Positions 1 through 11,169 of a stretch of DNA of 64,000 nucleotides are shown in pieces. The stretch is taken from positions 1-64,000 of the forward strand of contig JALXAQ010000100.1 of the NCBI GenBank assembly GCA_026991885.1, read 5' to 3'. Position numbers and translations under genes: made by a program. The stretch's first letter is position 1, and each line of letters opens with the position of its first letter. The stretch is from Thiotrichaceae bacterium. GTDB lineage: Bacteria > Pseudomonadota > Gammaproteobacteria > Beggiatoales > Beggiatoaceae. Under the pieces are notes generated by a model. The model worked only from the letters and a program-made list of their open reading frames with translations, was not told the DNA's origin and did no database searches.

Positions 1-10
1 AATATATAAT

Positions 11-283
11 ATGGCTCAAAAAAATTCCAAGCTCACTGATGAAAAAAGAGAGTTGTATAGAAAACTTTCTCATGAATCTCGCTTATCAAAGCTTGCTGCG
101 GAACAAGGATTACTTGATTCTGTGCATGAAGTAAATACACCATTATTAGACCCCGATTTACTAATGCCACAATTAAAAAATAATGGTTTAACTACTATTA
201 GTCTTTTTAGTGGGGGCGGTGGCTTAGATTTAGGCTTCGTTAGGGCCGGCTACGAACATATTGCGTCTTATGAACTTAGATAA
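11..283 (+). pseudogene. DNA (cytosine-5) methyltransferase, N-terminal fragment
   Basis: Ninety codons ending in SLFSGGGGLDLGFVRAGY, the S-adenosylmethionine-binding motif I (FSGxGGxxxGF) of C5 cytosine methyltransferases. The expected catalytic PCQ motif IV, the target-recognition domain and motifs IX-X are absent. The frame stops at the point where sequence shared with position 50128 begins (TTAGATAACAATTTCATCGA), so the gene was cut by that element. No continuation of the gene is recognisable after the element (631-962). The window edge is 10 bases upstream of the ATG, so neither the start nor a restriction partner can be checked. A functional enzyme is not expected. Confidence 0.75.
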
Positions 284-630
284 CAATTTCATCGAAAAAT
301 ATCGACATGTAGATAAAAAACGTCTACATTTCAACATTGTGGACTAGGGAGAATCAGCCCTTTATCCCCTCGCTGATCCCTCCTAACGTCGGGACAAGGC
401 TTAGGGTTACTTTTTAACAGCTTTTTAACCGGCATCACCACACCGCCACCCCAAGCGTTTTCCAAACTCTATGTCTGACTCACATTGAGTCCCAACGTTA
501 AACGTGGCCAAGAGCACTTGAAAACGCGGTACATAAAATAAATACTCGAAAATGTCATTTGAGTCAAGCTAAATTTATATAACCTTTTTTATAGACATGT
601 CTACAAATGTAGATATTTTTATCGACTATA
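276..630. mobile_element. Short non-autonomous element, copy A
   Basis: Begins with TTAGATAACAATTTCATCGA and ends with ATGTAGATATTTTTATCGAC; both ends recur at 50128-50460 inside uvrB. Internal blocks are also shared (GTGGCCAAGAGCACT near 507). Just inside the left end is a hairpin, ATGTAGA / TCTACAT (about 307-329). A second one starts near 347 (GGGAGAATCAGC paired with GCTGAT and TCCC). The element has no complete reading frame. Subterminal hairpins without inverted terminal repeats recall IS200/IS605-type ends, but this is inference. Exact borders are uncertain by a few bases. Confidence 0.55.
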
Positions 631-962
631 TTTTTTTTCTTGTTTGTAGGCTGGAGCAATTAAGAACTTCTTCCTTTCGTTCGTTCGTAAACAGCTAAAA
701 ACAAAATGGAGAAAGCAGCAGGCGTTACGCATAATTCAATACCTTGATTTATTTATTTTATTTTGTTCACGATATATGTGCCTTAGCACCCGACGCTCGC
801 TAAAATGTGCGTGGGACGCACCCTACACTTGCTTTTTGTTGTAATGGCATTGGGGTTGCACTCGCTCCAGGGCAATTTGTCCAAAATAAATTTTGGACTC
901 CAATATTAAACCGCTCCTAAAAATCTATTACTATTTACTACTATACTGTAAAATGTCATAGA
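631..962. other. Gene-free stretch with half of a repeat
   Basis: No convincing gene. GTGCGTGGGACGCACCCTACA at about 810-830 is one arm of a repeat that is present as a full inverted pair at 61207-61277. A fragment of the TTTGGACTCC repeat family sits near 893-902. The end next to 963 may hold the guide region of the adjacent TnpB-like gene's RNA. Confidence 0.5.
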
Positions 963-1215
963 TCACGTTGGCCGAACAGTATTGCCTAACGATTCGCGTG
1001 CCGGGATCGCACCGGACAAAGTTCGAGAAAGAGGTGGCCCCCTCATCCCAACCAAAGGCCCCTGCGTTTGGCTGGATCGGACAGTTAATTCCGCCGCCCC
1101 AACATGTGCTACATGCACCACTGATTTTAATTTCCTGGACGCACGCCGCCAGAATGACCATACATGCTTCCCCCGATTCCTCACGGGTAGGGAGAAGGTG
1201 ACATGGCCACCTTTG
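945..1215 (-). ncRNA. Possible omega (guide) RNA overlapping the tnpB 3' end
   Basis: In TnpB systems the guide RNA is made from the 3' end of tnpB and runs past its stop into the flanking DNA. Here the 3' ~250 bases are GC-rich and end TTCGGCCAACGTGA at the stop codon, with the guide predicted just beyond (below 963). This rests on position and composition only; no structure was computed. Confidence 0.3.
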
Positions 1216-2669
1216 TTATTCGGAATGAGAACCTCATTTCGACAACCAGACGGAGCACGTTCAGAAAAACGACATAGCCGCCGCGCTATAGCTAACGCAG
1301 CTGCATGATGAACTGTCAACCCATATCGATGTGCAAACTTAACTCGACCAATTACTGAAGTATATGCAGGGTTGACTTTATAAATTCTAACTCCACACCT
1401 AAAGGCTCTGGATTCTAAAGATTCTTTAAATTTACTATAGATAAAAGAACTGAGCATTCTAGCGTGACGTTTAGAACTATTTTCCCTTAAGGCATTTTTC
1501 TTTTTTGAAAAATCTAAGTCCTCAATAACAATTGGTTTTAAAGTCTCTTCAGAATGTTTAACTATTTTTTTAACGACTTCGCCGATAATGGCTTCAGTTT
1601 GACCTTGCGACTTTCCATAAGTATTAAGTTTAAGTGTCTGTGTTACAATTGGATTGCCAAATCGATCCGTTTCAGTCATAGCAACATGATTAGCATTAAG
1701 GTCTATACCTATTGTACCAGCATGTTTAATGGTTTTTAGGTGGTTAATAGGCATTTTTGCCACAATCACAAATACACGCCAACCTTTTGCGTCCCTAAGA
1801 AAACGATAAGTTATAGCTTGGCCATAATATTTGTAACTAAAATCTTGACGAGTTTTGCGCTCACGGCGTTTCTTATTTTGAAGAAGTGCCGCTTCAATAA
1901 CCTCTTGACCATACTCAAATTTGACCGACGGAATTTCAAGGTATTTACCATGAGTTGGTACTAAATTATCAGGCAAACGCAATCGCAAAGTGAATGTACC
2001 ATCTTCTTGAAGTCTTGCCGAACAAAGTTGATTACCTGAAGTTTCATCTTTAGAACCCATTAAAACAAATTGATTATGACGTGCTTTCTCCCAATCTTCT
2101 TTCCATTGTTCAAAACTTTCGTAGTTATTAGCTTCTAAGTTAAATTGGGCCTTAAATAGTTTTTTAGAACCAAAGCAAATTCGTACTTGACCCGTTTTTT
2201 CATCTGACTTTAATTGTTCAAGCCGCTTTTCTATTTGCGCTAAACGCCGTTTTTTTTGATGTATTTGTCTCTGAAGCTTTTGTTGTTTTTCTGGTTCTAC
2301 TTCTTTTTTGATTAGCTTCTCAATATTTTTATTGACATTTTTAAGACGTTCTTGATTATCAGCAATGTGACGTTTTAGATTAGATTTATACGAATCACAC
2401 ATACCACGTAATTGAAACCAAATAGAATTAAAATGCCGTGCAGATATACCAAACCTCGATAAAAAACTTGATTTAGTCTGATTAAGAATCGAACCTTTAA
2501 ATTCGTCTTCTGCTTGAACTTTAGCAAAGAGTTTGTGCTTGACGTGTGAAAGCAAACTAGCACAATCATCCAATGCCTTTTGTTGTGCTTCAGGCAAATT
2601 TTTTAATCGGGTTTGATAAGTATGAACAGGTAGTTCATCAGTGTTTTTCTTTGTTAACTTGGGTTTCAT
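963..2669 (-). CDS. TnpB-like RNA-guided nuclease (IS200/IS605 OrfB family)
   Basis: 568 residues. The N-terminal ~230 residues are basic and coiled-coil-rich. RuvC-like motifs follow: GIDLNANHVAMTETD (first acidic residue) and PIVIEDLDFSKKK (catalytic Glu), then a helix with NPAYTSVIG. The region where TnpB has its third Asp reads YGLTVHHAAALAIARR, and I see no Asp there or CxxC zinc finger, so it belongs to the longer TnpB-related class, or is inactive. No TnpA transposase lies beside it, as in IS1341-type elements. The last ~80 codons are much more GC-rich than the rest, as expected if a guide-RNA scaffold overlaps the 3' end. Start ATG at 2669 is the first in frame; no strong ribosome-binding site is visible. 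Confidence 0.8.
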   Translation of the reverse strand: MKPKLTKKNTDELPVHTYQTRLKNLPEAQQKALDDCASLLSHVKHKLFAKVQAEDEFKGSILNQTKSSFLSRFGISARHFNSIWFQLRGMCDSYKSNLKRHIADNQERLKNVNKNIEKLIKKEVEPEKQQKLQRQIHQKKRRLAQIEKRLEQLKSDEKTGQVRICFGSKKLFKAQFNLEANNYESFEQWKEDWEKARHNQFVLMGSKDETSGNQLCSARLQEDGTFTLRLRLPDNLVPTHGKYLEIPSVKFEYGQEVIEAALLQNKKRRERKTRQDFSYKYYGQAITYRFLRDAKGWRVFVIVAKMPINHLKTIKHAGTIGIDLNANHVAMTETDRFGNPIVTQTLKLNTYGKSQGQTEAIIGEVVKKIVKHSEETLKPIVIEDLDFSKKKNALRENSSKRHARMLSSFIYSKFKESLESRAFRCGVRIYKVNPAYTSVIGRVKFAHRYGLTVHHAAALAIARRLCRFSERAPSGCRNEVLIPNNKGGHVTFSLPVRNRGKHVWSFWRRASRKLKSVVHVAHVGAAELTVRSSQTQGPLVGMRGPPLSRTLSGAIPARESLGNTVRPT

Positions 2670-2973
2670 AATGTTTGTCTGGTTAATGATTTACCTTATG
2701 ATAAAATATGAGGTAGTATCCTAAAGGAATAATACTGATATGTCAACCAATTTTTTTGAACCTGGGACTGAACATCAGATGATATGGCATACTATCAGAT
2801 AGTAATATATTTCTCAACACTGTTATTAACCCTACGCTTGCGAGCAGGTCTGATTTGATTATTTAGGGACAAGTCTATTTTGTAGTATAATATTGCACTC
2901 CGAACAAAGCATGGTACTAAACATCATCCTTTCCATAGTTCACTGATAATTGATAGGTGATAAGTGAGCAATA
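2670..2973. other. Gap between tnpB and carB
   Basis: Contains an imperfect hairpin near 2690-2716 (ACCTTATGATAAAATATGAGGT region cut short here: arms ACCT and AGGT) upstream of tnpB, which may mark the other end of the insertion, and a candidate carB promoter at 2886-2891. No carA is present, although carA normally precedes carB. Confidence 0.4.
2886..2891 (+). promoter_or_regulatory. Candidate -10 box for carB
   Basis: TATAAT, a perfect -10 hexamer 82 bases before the carB start. No good -35 at 16-18 bases is visible, so it may be an extended or weak promoter. Confidence 0.35.
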
Positions 2974-5900
2974 ATGACAAAACGTACTGATTTAAAAAGT
3001 ATTTTAATTATTGGCGCTGGCCCCATTGTGATTGGTCAAGCTTGTGAATTCGACTATTCTGGCGCACAAGCTTGTAAAGCTTTGCGAGAAGAGGGTTATC
3101 GCATCATACTGGTTAATTCCAATCCCGCCACCATTATGACCGATCCTGAAATGGCCGATGCGACTTATATTGAGCCGATTCAGTGGCAAACCGTGGCTCG
3201 CATTATTGAGCGTGAGCGTCCCGATGCCTTGTTGCCAACAATGGGGGGACAAACGGCTCTTAATTGTGCCTTGGATTTGGCGCGTGAGGGTATTTTAGAT
3301 CAGTTTGGCGTAGAAATGATTGGTGCCAGCATTGCGGCCATTGAAAAAGCTGAAAATCGGGAAAAATTCCGTGACGCTATGCAAAATATTGGCTTGGAGA
3401 TGCCTCGCTCATTTATTGCTCGTCACATGGATGAGGCTTTTGAGGCGCAAAATGAAATTGGCTTTCCTGTGGTAATTAGGCCCTCTTTTACCTTGGGCGG
3501 CAGTGGGGGGGGCATTGCCTATAATCGTGAAGAATTTATCCTTATTTGTGAACGCGGCTTAGAATTGTCGCCTATCAATGAGTTGCTGATTGAGGAGTCT
3601 GTGGTCGGTTGGAAAGAATTTGAAATGGAGGTGGTGCGGGATCGTCAAGATAATTGTATCATCGTTTGTTCAATAGAAAATTTCGATCCAATGGGTGTGC
3701 ATACGGGTGATTCTATCACGGTGGCGCCGATTCAGACGCTGACTGATAAGGAATATCAAATCATGCGTAATGCGTCGATAGCGGTGTTGCGCGAAATCGG
3801 TGTTGATACGGGTGGCTCTAATGTGCAGTTTGCGATAAATCCCAAGGATGGGCGCATGATTATTATTGAGATGAATCCGCGCGTTTCGCGCTCCTCTGCC
3901 TTGGCTTCTAAGGCAACGGGTTTTCCAATCGCGAAAGTGGCCGCTAAATTGGCTGTGGGTTATACCTTAGATGAACTCGCTAATGAAATCACTGGCGGTG
4001 CAACGCCGGCATCGTTTGAGCCAACGATTGATTATGTGGTCACAAAAGTGCCCCGTTTTACGTTTGAAAAATTTCCACAAGCCTCGCCGTTGTTGACAAC
4101 TCAAATGAAATCGGTCGGAGAGGTGATGGCGATTGGGCGCACTTTTCAGGAGTCGTTACAAAAAGCTTTGCGTGGCTTGGAAACGGGGGTGAGTGGGCTC
4201 GATGAGTGTCACGAAGAGTTGCTGCATCAATTACAAAAGCCTGGTCCTGAACGTTTATGGTATATTGCTGACGCTTTTCGCTTGGCTTGGAGTATCGAAA
4301 AGGTACACAAGTTAACAGCTATTGATCCATGGTTTTTAGTCCAAATTGCAAATTTAGTGGATGAAGAAACGAGTTTATGTCTTGGCTGCTTGGAGAATAT
4401 GGACGCGGATAGGCTCCGTGCTTTAAAACGTAAAGGTTTTTCAGACCATCGCTTGGCCCAATTATTGGGCGTGAATGAAAAAAGTTTTAGAGATTTTCGC
4501 TACCATCATAAGGTGCGCCCCGTTTTTAAGCGTGTCGATTCTTGTGCGGCTGAATTTGCTGCTAGTACGGCTTATATGTATTCTACTTATGAGGAAGAAT
4601 GCGAGGCTTGTCCAAGTGAGCGTGAGAAAATCATGATACTGGGCGGGGGACCAAATCGCATTGGTCAGGGGATTGAATTTGACTATTGTTGTGTGCAAGC
4701 CGCTCTTGCCTTGCGAAAGGATGGTTATGAAACTATTATGGTCAATTGTAATCCTGAGACGGTGTCTACTGATTATGATACGTCTGATCGTTTGTATTTT
4801 GAGGCGTTGACTTTAGAAGATGTCTTAGAAATTATTGAAGTAGAAAAACCTAAAGGGGTGATCGTTCAATATGGTGGACAAACGCCGTTAAAATTGGCGC
4901 GGGCGTTAGAGGCGGCGGGTGCGCCGATGATTGGGACGAGTCCTGATTCGATTGATTTAGCAGAAGATCGTGAACGTTTTCAACAGTTAATCCATAAACT
5001 GGGTTTACGACAGCCCCCTAATCGTACTGCCCGCACGGCTGATGAGGCTTTAATACTCGCTGAGGAGATTGGCTATCCGTTGGTTGTCCGCCCCTCTTAT
5101 GTGTTAGGCGGACGGGCGATGGAAATCGTTTATAATAAGGAAGATTTAAAGAGTTATATGGATAAAGCCGTCGCGGTCTCGAATGAGTCACCCGTTTTAT
5201 TGGATCGGTTTTTGGAAGATGCGATAGAGGTGGATGTGGATGCGGTGTGTGACGGTGAGCAGGTTTTGATTGGTGGTATCATGGAGCATATTGAGCAGGC
5301 GGGCGTACATTCTGGCGATTCTGCTTGTTCGTTGCCGCCTTATGGTTTGTCGGCTATGATGCAAGATCAATTGCGGGAGCAAATGAGTCGTATGGCAAAA
5401 GCTTTAAATGTGGTAGGATTGGTCAATGCCCAATTCGCTATTCAAAATCAAAGCATTTATGTTTTGGAAGTGAATCCACGCGCTTCACGTACTGTGCCCT
5501 TTGTTTCTAAAGCTACCAGCCTGTCTTTAGCCCAGATAGGGGCTCGTTGCATGGTTGGACGTAGTTTAGCGGCGCAAGGTATTACGCAAGAATGCGTTCC
5601 TAGTTATTATTCGGTTAAAGAAGCTGTCTTCCCCTTTGTTAAATTCTCCGGTGTTGATCCTTTACTGAGTCCCGAAATGAAGTCAACGGGTGAAGTGATG
5701 GGGGTTGGTCGTAGTTTTGGGGAAGCTTTTGCTAAATCACAATTGGCGGCGGGGAGTGATTTGCCACGCTCTGGTTTAGCTTTTTTGAGTGTACGCGATG
5801 CCGATAAAAACGCTGCCGTTGATGTGGCAAGGGAATTGGTAGCCTTGGGTTTTGAATTGTTGGCAACGCGGGGTACGGCAGAAGCTATTGATTCCGCTGA

Positions 5901-6183
5901 TATTCCTTGTACGGTTGTCAACAAAGTCACTGAAAGTCGTCCCAATATTGTTGATAGGATTAAAAATGATGAAATTAGCTTTATTGTCAATACAACAGAA
6001 GGTAAACAGGCGATAGCAGATTCTTTTGCAATTCGTCGCACGGCTTTACAGTATAAAGTGACTTATACGACGACCATCGCGGGTGCGAGAGCGACTGTAT
6101 TGGCACTCAAAGCATTAGATGCCACCGATGTTAATTGTTTACAGGATTTACATAAAGAATTACAGGGGATAATAAGCGCATGA
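2974..6183 (+). CDS. carB: Carbamoyl-phosphate synthase large subunit
   Basis: Makes carbamoyl phosphate from ammonia (channelled from glutamine by CarA), bicarbonate and two ATP, feeding pyrimidine and arginine synthesis in the cytoplasm. 1069 residues, the usual length. The two homologous ATP-grasp halves are clear: [18 protein letters not shown] near residue 12 and [17 protein letters not shown] near residue 552. The oligomerisation region lies between, and an allosteric MGS-like domain forms the last ~130 residues. The stop overlaps the start of greA by the ATGA arrangement, so the two are co-transcribed. carA is missing upstream; a TnpB-type insertion lies there instead. argG, which uses carbamoyl phosphate downstream via citrulline, is at the far end of the window. 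Confidence 0.97.
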   Translation: MTKRTDLKSILIIGAGPIVIGQACEFDYSGAQACKALREEGYRIILVNSNPATIMTDPEMADATYIEPIQWQTVARIIERERPDALLPTMGGQTALNCALDLAREGILDQFGVEMIGASIAAIEKAENREKFRDAMQNIGLEMPRSFIARHMDEAFEAQNEIGFPVVIRPSFTLGGSGGGIAYNREEFILICERGLELSPINELLIEESVVGWKEFEMEVVRDRQDNCIIVCSIENFDPMGVHTGDSITVAPIQTLTDKEYQIMRNASIAVLREIGVDTGGSNVQFAINPKDGRMIIIEMNPRVSRSSALASKATGFPIAKVAAKLAVGYTLDELANEITGGATPASFEPTIDYVVTKVPRFTFEKFPQASPLLTTQMKSVGEVMAIGRTFQESLQKALRGLETGVSGLDECHEELLHQLQKPGPERLWYIADAFRLAWSIEKVHKLTAIDPWFLVQIANLVDEETSLCLGCLENMDADRLRALKRKGFSDHRLAQLLGVNEKSFRDFRYHHKVRPVFKRVDSCAAEFAASTAYMYSTYEEECEACPSEREKIMILGGGPNRIGQGIEFDYCCVQAALALRKDGYETIMVNCNPETVSTDYDTSDRLYFEALTLEDVLEIIEVEKPKGVIVQYGGQTPLKLARALEAAGAPMIGTSPDSIDLAEDRERFQQLIHKLGLRQPPNRTARTADEALILAEEIGYPLVVRPSYVLGGRAMEIVYNKEDLKSYMDKAVAVSNESPVLLDRFLEDAIEVDVDAVCDGEQVLIGGIMEHIEQAGVHSGDSACSLPPYGLSAMMQDQLREQMSRMAKALNVVGLVNAQFAIQNQSIYVLEVNPRASRTVPFVSKATSLSLAQIGARCMVGRSLAAQGITQECVPSYYSVKEAVFPFVKFSGVDPLLSPEMKSTGEVMGVGRSFGEAFAKSQLAAGSDLPRSGLAFLSVRDADKNAAVDVARELVALGFELLATRGTAEAIDSADIPCTVVNKVTESRPNIVDRIKNDEISFIVNTTEGKQAIADSFAIRRTALQYKVTYTTTIAGARATVLALKALDATDVNCLQDLHKELQGIISA

Positions 6184-6656
6184 CAAAATCACCCATGACA
6201 ACCCGGGGCGCAGAGAAGTTGCGCGAGGAATTGCATGAGTTAAAAACGGTAGCACGTCCTAAAGTGATCCAAGCCATTGCTGAGGCGCGTGCGCTTGGGG
6301 ATTTAAAGGAAAATGCTGAATATCATGCAGCGCGTGAACAACAAAGTTTTATTGAAGGACGTATTGGTGAAATTGAAGGCAAGCTGTCGAATGCAGAAAT
6401 CATTGATATTACAAAACTCAATGCTGGCGGTAAAGTCGTTTTCGGTGCGACGGTGGAGTTGATGAGTGTCGAGACTGAGGAGGAGGTGACTTATCAAATC
6501 GTTGGTGATGATGAGGCTGATATTAAAGCTAATCTTATTTCGATCAGTTCTCCCATTGCCCGCGCTCTGATAGGTAAAGAAGAGGGCGAAATCGCTGTTG
6601 TGCAAGCGCCTGGGGGTAAGAAGGAGTATGAAATTTTGGATGTGAAGTATATTTAG
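6180..6656 (+). CDS. greA: Transcription elongation factor GreA
   Basis: 158 residues, the normal GreA length. It rescues backtracked RNA polymerase by stimulating cleavage of the nascent RNA through the secondary channel. The N-terminal coiled coil carries [16 protein letters not shown] with the acidic tip residues (D-x-x-E-N) needed for cleavage; the C-terminal half is the FKBP-like domain with [16 protein letters not shown]. It begins inside the carB stop (ATGA overlap), the carAB-greA order being usual in gammaproteobacteria. The gene is followed immediately by a palindrome cluster rather than a simple terminator. Confidence 0.96.
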   Translation: MTKSPMTTRGAEKLREELHELKTVARPKVIQAIAEARALGDLKENAEYHAAREQQSFIEGRIGEIEGKLSNAEIIDITKLNAGGKVVFGATVELMSVETEEEVTYQIVGDDEADIKANLISISSPIARALIGKEEGEIAVVQAPGGKKEYEILDVKYI

Positions 6657-6663
6657 CCATTTT

Positions 6664-6915
6664 TTTCGACGCGGAGCGTCGAGGCAGGCATGATCTCCGC
6701 TTCGCTCCGTTACTTCGTTTCCCACGCAGAGCGTGGGAACGAGAAAAGGATTGCCCCTACAAACAGTGATTTTTCTCGTTTTCGACGCGGAGCGTCGAGG
6801 CAGGCATTCCCACGCAGAGCGTGGGAACGAGAAAAACCATAAAGGATTGCCCCTACAAACAGTGATTTTTCTCGTTCCCACGCTCTGCGTGGGAATGCCT
6901 GTAGCGACGCTCTGC
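6664..6915. repeat. Cluster of REP-like palindromes (families R1 and R2)
   Basis: Tandem and inverted copies of TTCCCACGCAGAGCGTGGGAA (shown here as arms CCCACGC/GCGTGGG), GACGCGGAGCGTC, and the ATTGCCCCTACA unit between greA and proB. The same units recur near 11951, 24293, 32367, 45158, 45291 and 56806. Every copy can fold as a hairpin in either strand; they may end transcription from both convergent genes. Some spurious open frames here come from the repeats. Confidence 0.85.
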
Positions 6916-6930
6916 GTCGCGTGTTGTCCG

Positions 6931-9499
<2,569 letters not shown>

Positions 9500-9514
9500 A
9501 GGAAAAACAAAAAA

Positions 9515-9541
9515 CCCAAAAACCCAAAACCCCAAAACCCC
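9515..9541 (-). other. Potential G-quadruplex tract downstream of the variable gene
   Basis: On the minus strand four G runs (GGGG, GGGG, GGG, GGG) are separated by T4-T5 loops, a canonical quadruplex pattern. The surrounding ~85 bases after the stop of the FGE-fold gene (9500-9583) are almost free of adenine on that strand, continuing the depletion seen in the gene's last codons. Confidence 0.5.
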
Positions 9542-9583
9542 AAAAACCAAAAAACCAAGGGTAAAAGGGCCAAAACCCAAGGG

Positions 9584-10519
9584 TTAGGGGAGCCTGGCGA
9601 GCCGAAAACCCCCGCCCCCGTAGCGCCCAGCCGGCCGCCACCAGAGACGGTTCGCCGACCGAAGCCTCCAAGCGACGTAGAACCAGGAGCCGCCGCGCAG
9701 GACGAAATGGCTTGCACTATTCACACACCGCTGTTCTTGTCCGTCATAGCGGTTTGTGTTTGGGGAGCATGTCCACTCCCACACATTCCCAGCAGTGTCA
9801 TATATACCAAATGGATTAGGCTCGAAAGAGCCAACAGGTGCAGTATATTCCCAACGGTCTTTTCCTTCTTTAGTGTTGCCATAATTAGCATACTCATGAG
9901 ACGCTGTATTGCCCCACCAATATTTAGTGGTAGTCCCTGCCCGAGCGGCGTACTCCCACTCCGCTTCAGTAGGCAAGCGATACTTTTTACCAGTTTGTTG
10001 AGTGAGCCATTGAGCATAAGCATTAGCATCATGCCAAGACACATAAATCACCGGACGATTGCCACGCCCCCAGCCGGAATCGGAGGGCTTTGTTCTACCT
10101 GTGGCTTGAGCAAATTTGTCATATTCAGCAAACGTCACCTCATACATCCCCATAGCAAAGCGACTCACTGACACCCTATGCACCGGTTTTTCTGATGAAC
10201 CACCGCCACCTTGAATATCACCCATCCGAAATGTGCCCGCAGGAATCCACACCATTTTCGGCCCTAGACTTCCATCCTTTAAACGATCTTGGAAAAATCC
10301 ACTGGTGGATTCTTGCGGCAAAGCAGCAGTCTCAGCCGTTTTTTCCATTTGCTCCAATTGCCGGACGAGCTTTTGATTTTGCTCTTGCAATGCTTTAATT
10401 GTCTGCCTCAGTTTACATTCCGTGACAGAAGTACCGCAATCTTCAAACGCATATAATAGCGGTGACGAAAATAGTGCCAACAGTGTGGCTGCTAGAATGA
10501 ATTGTCGTTTGTTTTTCAT
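9584..10519 (-). CDS. Secreted FGE-sulfatase-fold protein, likely DGR target
   Basis: 311 residues: signal peptide (MKNKRQFILAATLLALFSS...), a short coiled coil (residues ~35-65), then a formylglycine-generating-enzyme domain beginning MVWIPAGTFRMG with YEVTFAEYDKF, YRLPTEAEWEYAARAG and FGIYDTAGNVWEW. The C-terminus LRGGSW...RSANR...R....GFRLAR has the arrangement of DGR-diversified C-type-lectin-like proteins. Its codons (9587-9690) are strikingly GC-rich and adenine-poor compared with the rest of the gene. Active-site cysteines of true FGE are not evident, so binding rather than catalysis is likely. A paralogue at 11170 has an ordinary C-terminus. No reverse transcriptase or template repeat is in this window. 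Confidence 0.85.
   Translation of the reverse strand: MKNKRQFILAATLLALFSSPLLYAFEDCGTSVTECKLRQTIKALQEQNQKLVRQLEQMEKTAETAALPQESTSGFFQDRLKDGSLGPKMVWIPAGTFRMGDIQGGGGSSEKPVHRVSVSRFAMGMYEVTFAEYDKFAQATGRTKPSDSGWGRGNRPVIYVSWHDANAYAQWLTQQTGKKYRLPTEAEWEYAARAGTTTKYWWGNTASHEYANYGNTKEGKDRWEYTAPVGSFEPNPFGIYDTAGNVWEWTCSPNTNRYDGQEQRCVNSASHFVLRGGSWFYVAWRLRSANRLWWRPAGRYGGGGFRLARLP
9587..9700 (-). other. Candidate DGR variable region
   Basis: Encodes the last 38 residues of the FGE-fold protein. On the coding strand only about six adenines occur in ~114 bases, whereas adenine is common elsewhere in the gene. This is expected when adenines of a template repeat are replaced during mutagenic retrohoming. Variable-looking positions (FYV, WR, LWWR, YGGG) alternate with conserved scaffold residues (GGSW, LRSANR, GFRLA). 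The template repeat and reverse transcriptase must lie elsewhere if the interpretation is right. Confidence 0.65.
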
Positions 10520-11169
10520 ACGTTACCTCTATGTGTTTATTTTTGGTTTGGAGTACAAAGCTTTAGCTTTGTCAGTTAGAAATTTCAACGAGTTGGTGAT
10601 TTAGCCTAATAATGAGTACAACTGATAAGGCGGAATAAACGGATTTAAAAAACCAACATTATAACTCTGAAATTCCAAGTCAAAACCAGACCTGGCAGGT
10701 TAAACCCAAACCTGCCAGGTCAAACCCATTAAAAGCCGTAGCAGTGTTGTGATTTTGACCTGGCAGGTTTTGTTTTTAACCTGCCAGGTCTGGTTTTGAT
10801 GATTTTATTTTTTTGTTTTGATGATTTTCCTTGTTCCCACGCGGAGCAAAAATGCCATATCGTGTCGGGCAACCACAAGGGATTGCCCCTACAAAGGATC
10901 GCATGTAGGGGCAATCCTTTATGGTTGCCCTGATACGATATGTTGCCATGTTTAGTACAACGGATTCGGGTTTTGCTCTGCAAAGGAACGAGAAAAGTCT
11001 TTAACAGCACGACGAATAAGCGTCGCCTTCTTAATGTATTGTTTAAACTTTTTTTTTATAGTATATATACATTGTTTAAACATTTGCAAGCGGCTTCAAA
11101 AATATCGGAGATTTTTAATTCAAACATGATAAAATCGGTTTATTTTTCAGGATTCAGGAGAACACGACA
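10520..11169. repeat. Repeat-filled gap between the two FGE-fold genes
   Basis: Holds (i) a TTTAGCTTTG palindrome near 10560, (ii) four AACCTGCCAGGT/ACCTGGCAGGTT units at 10683-10796 (family R5, again at 46990-47103), and (iii) copy 2 of the MITE-like composite at 10830-10970. An AT-rich stretch with TATATATAC near 11060 precedes the second FGE-fold gene and may carry its promoter. I see no gene. Confidence 0.6.

Noticed and set aside
9584-10519. Annotating it as a true formylglycine-generating enzyme
   Set aside because: The family fold is clear but the catalytic cysteine pair is not evident and no sulfatase is near.
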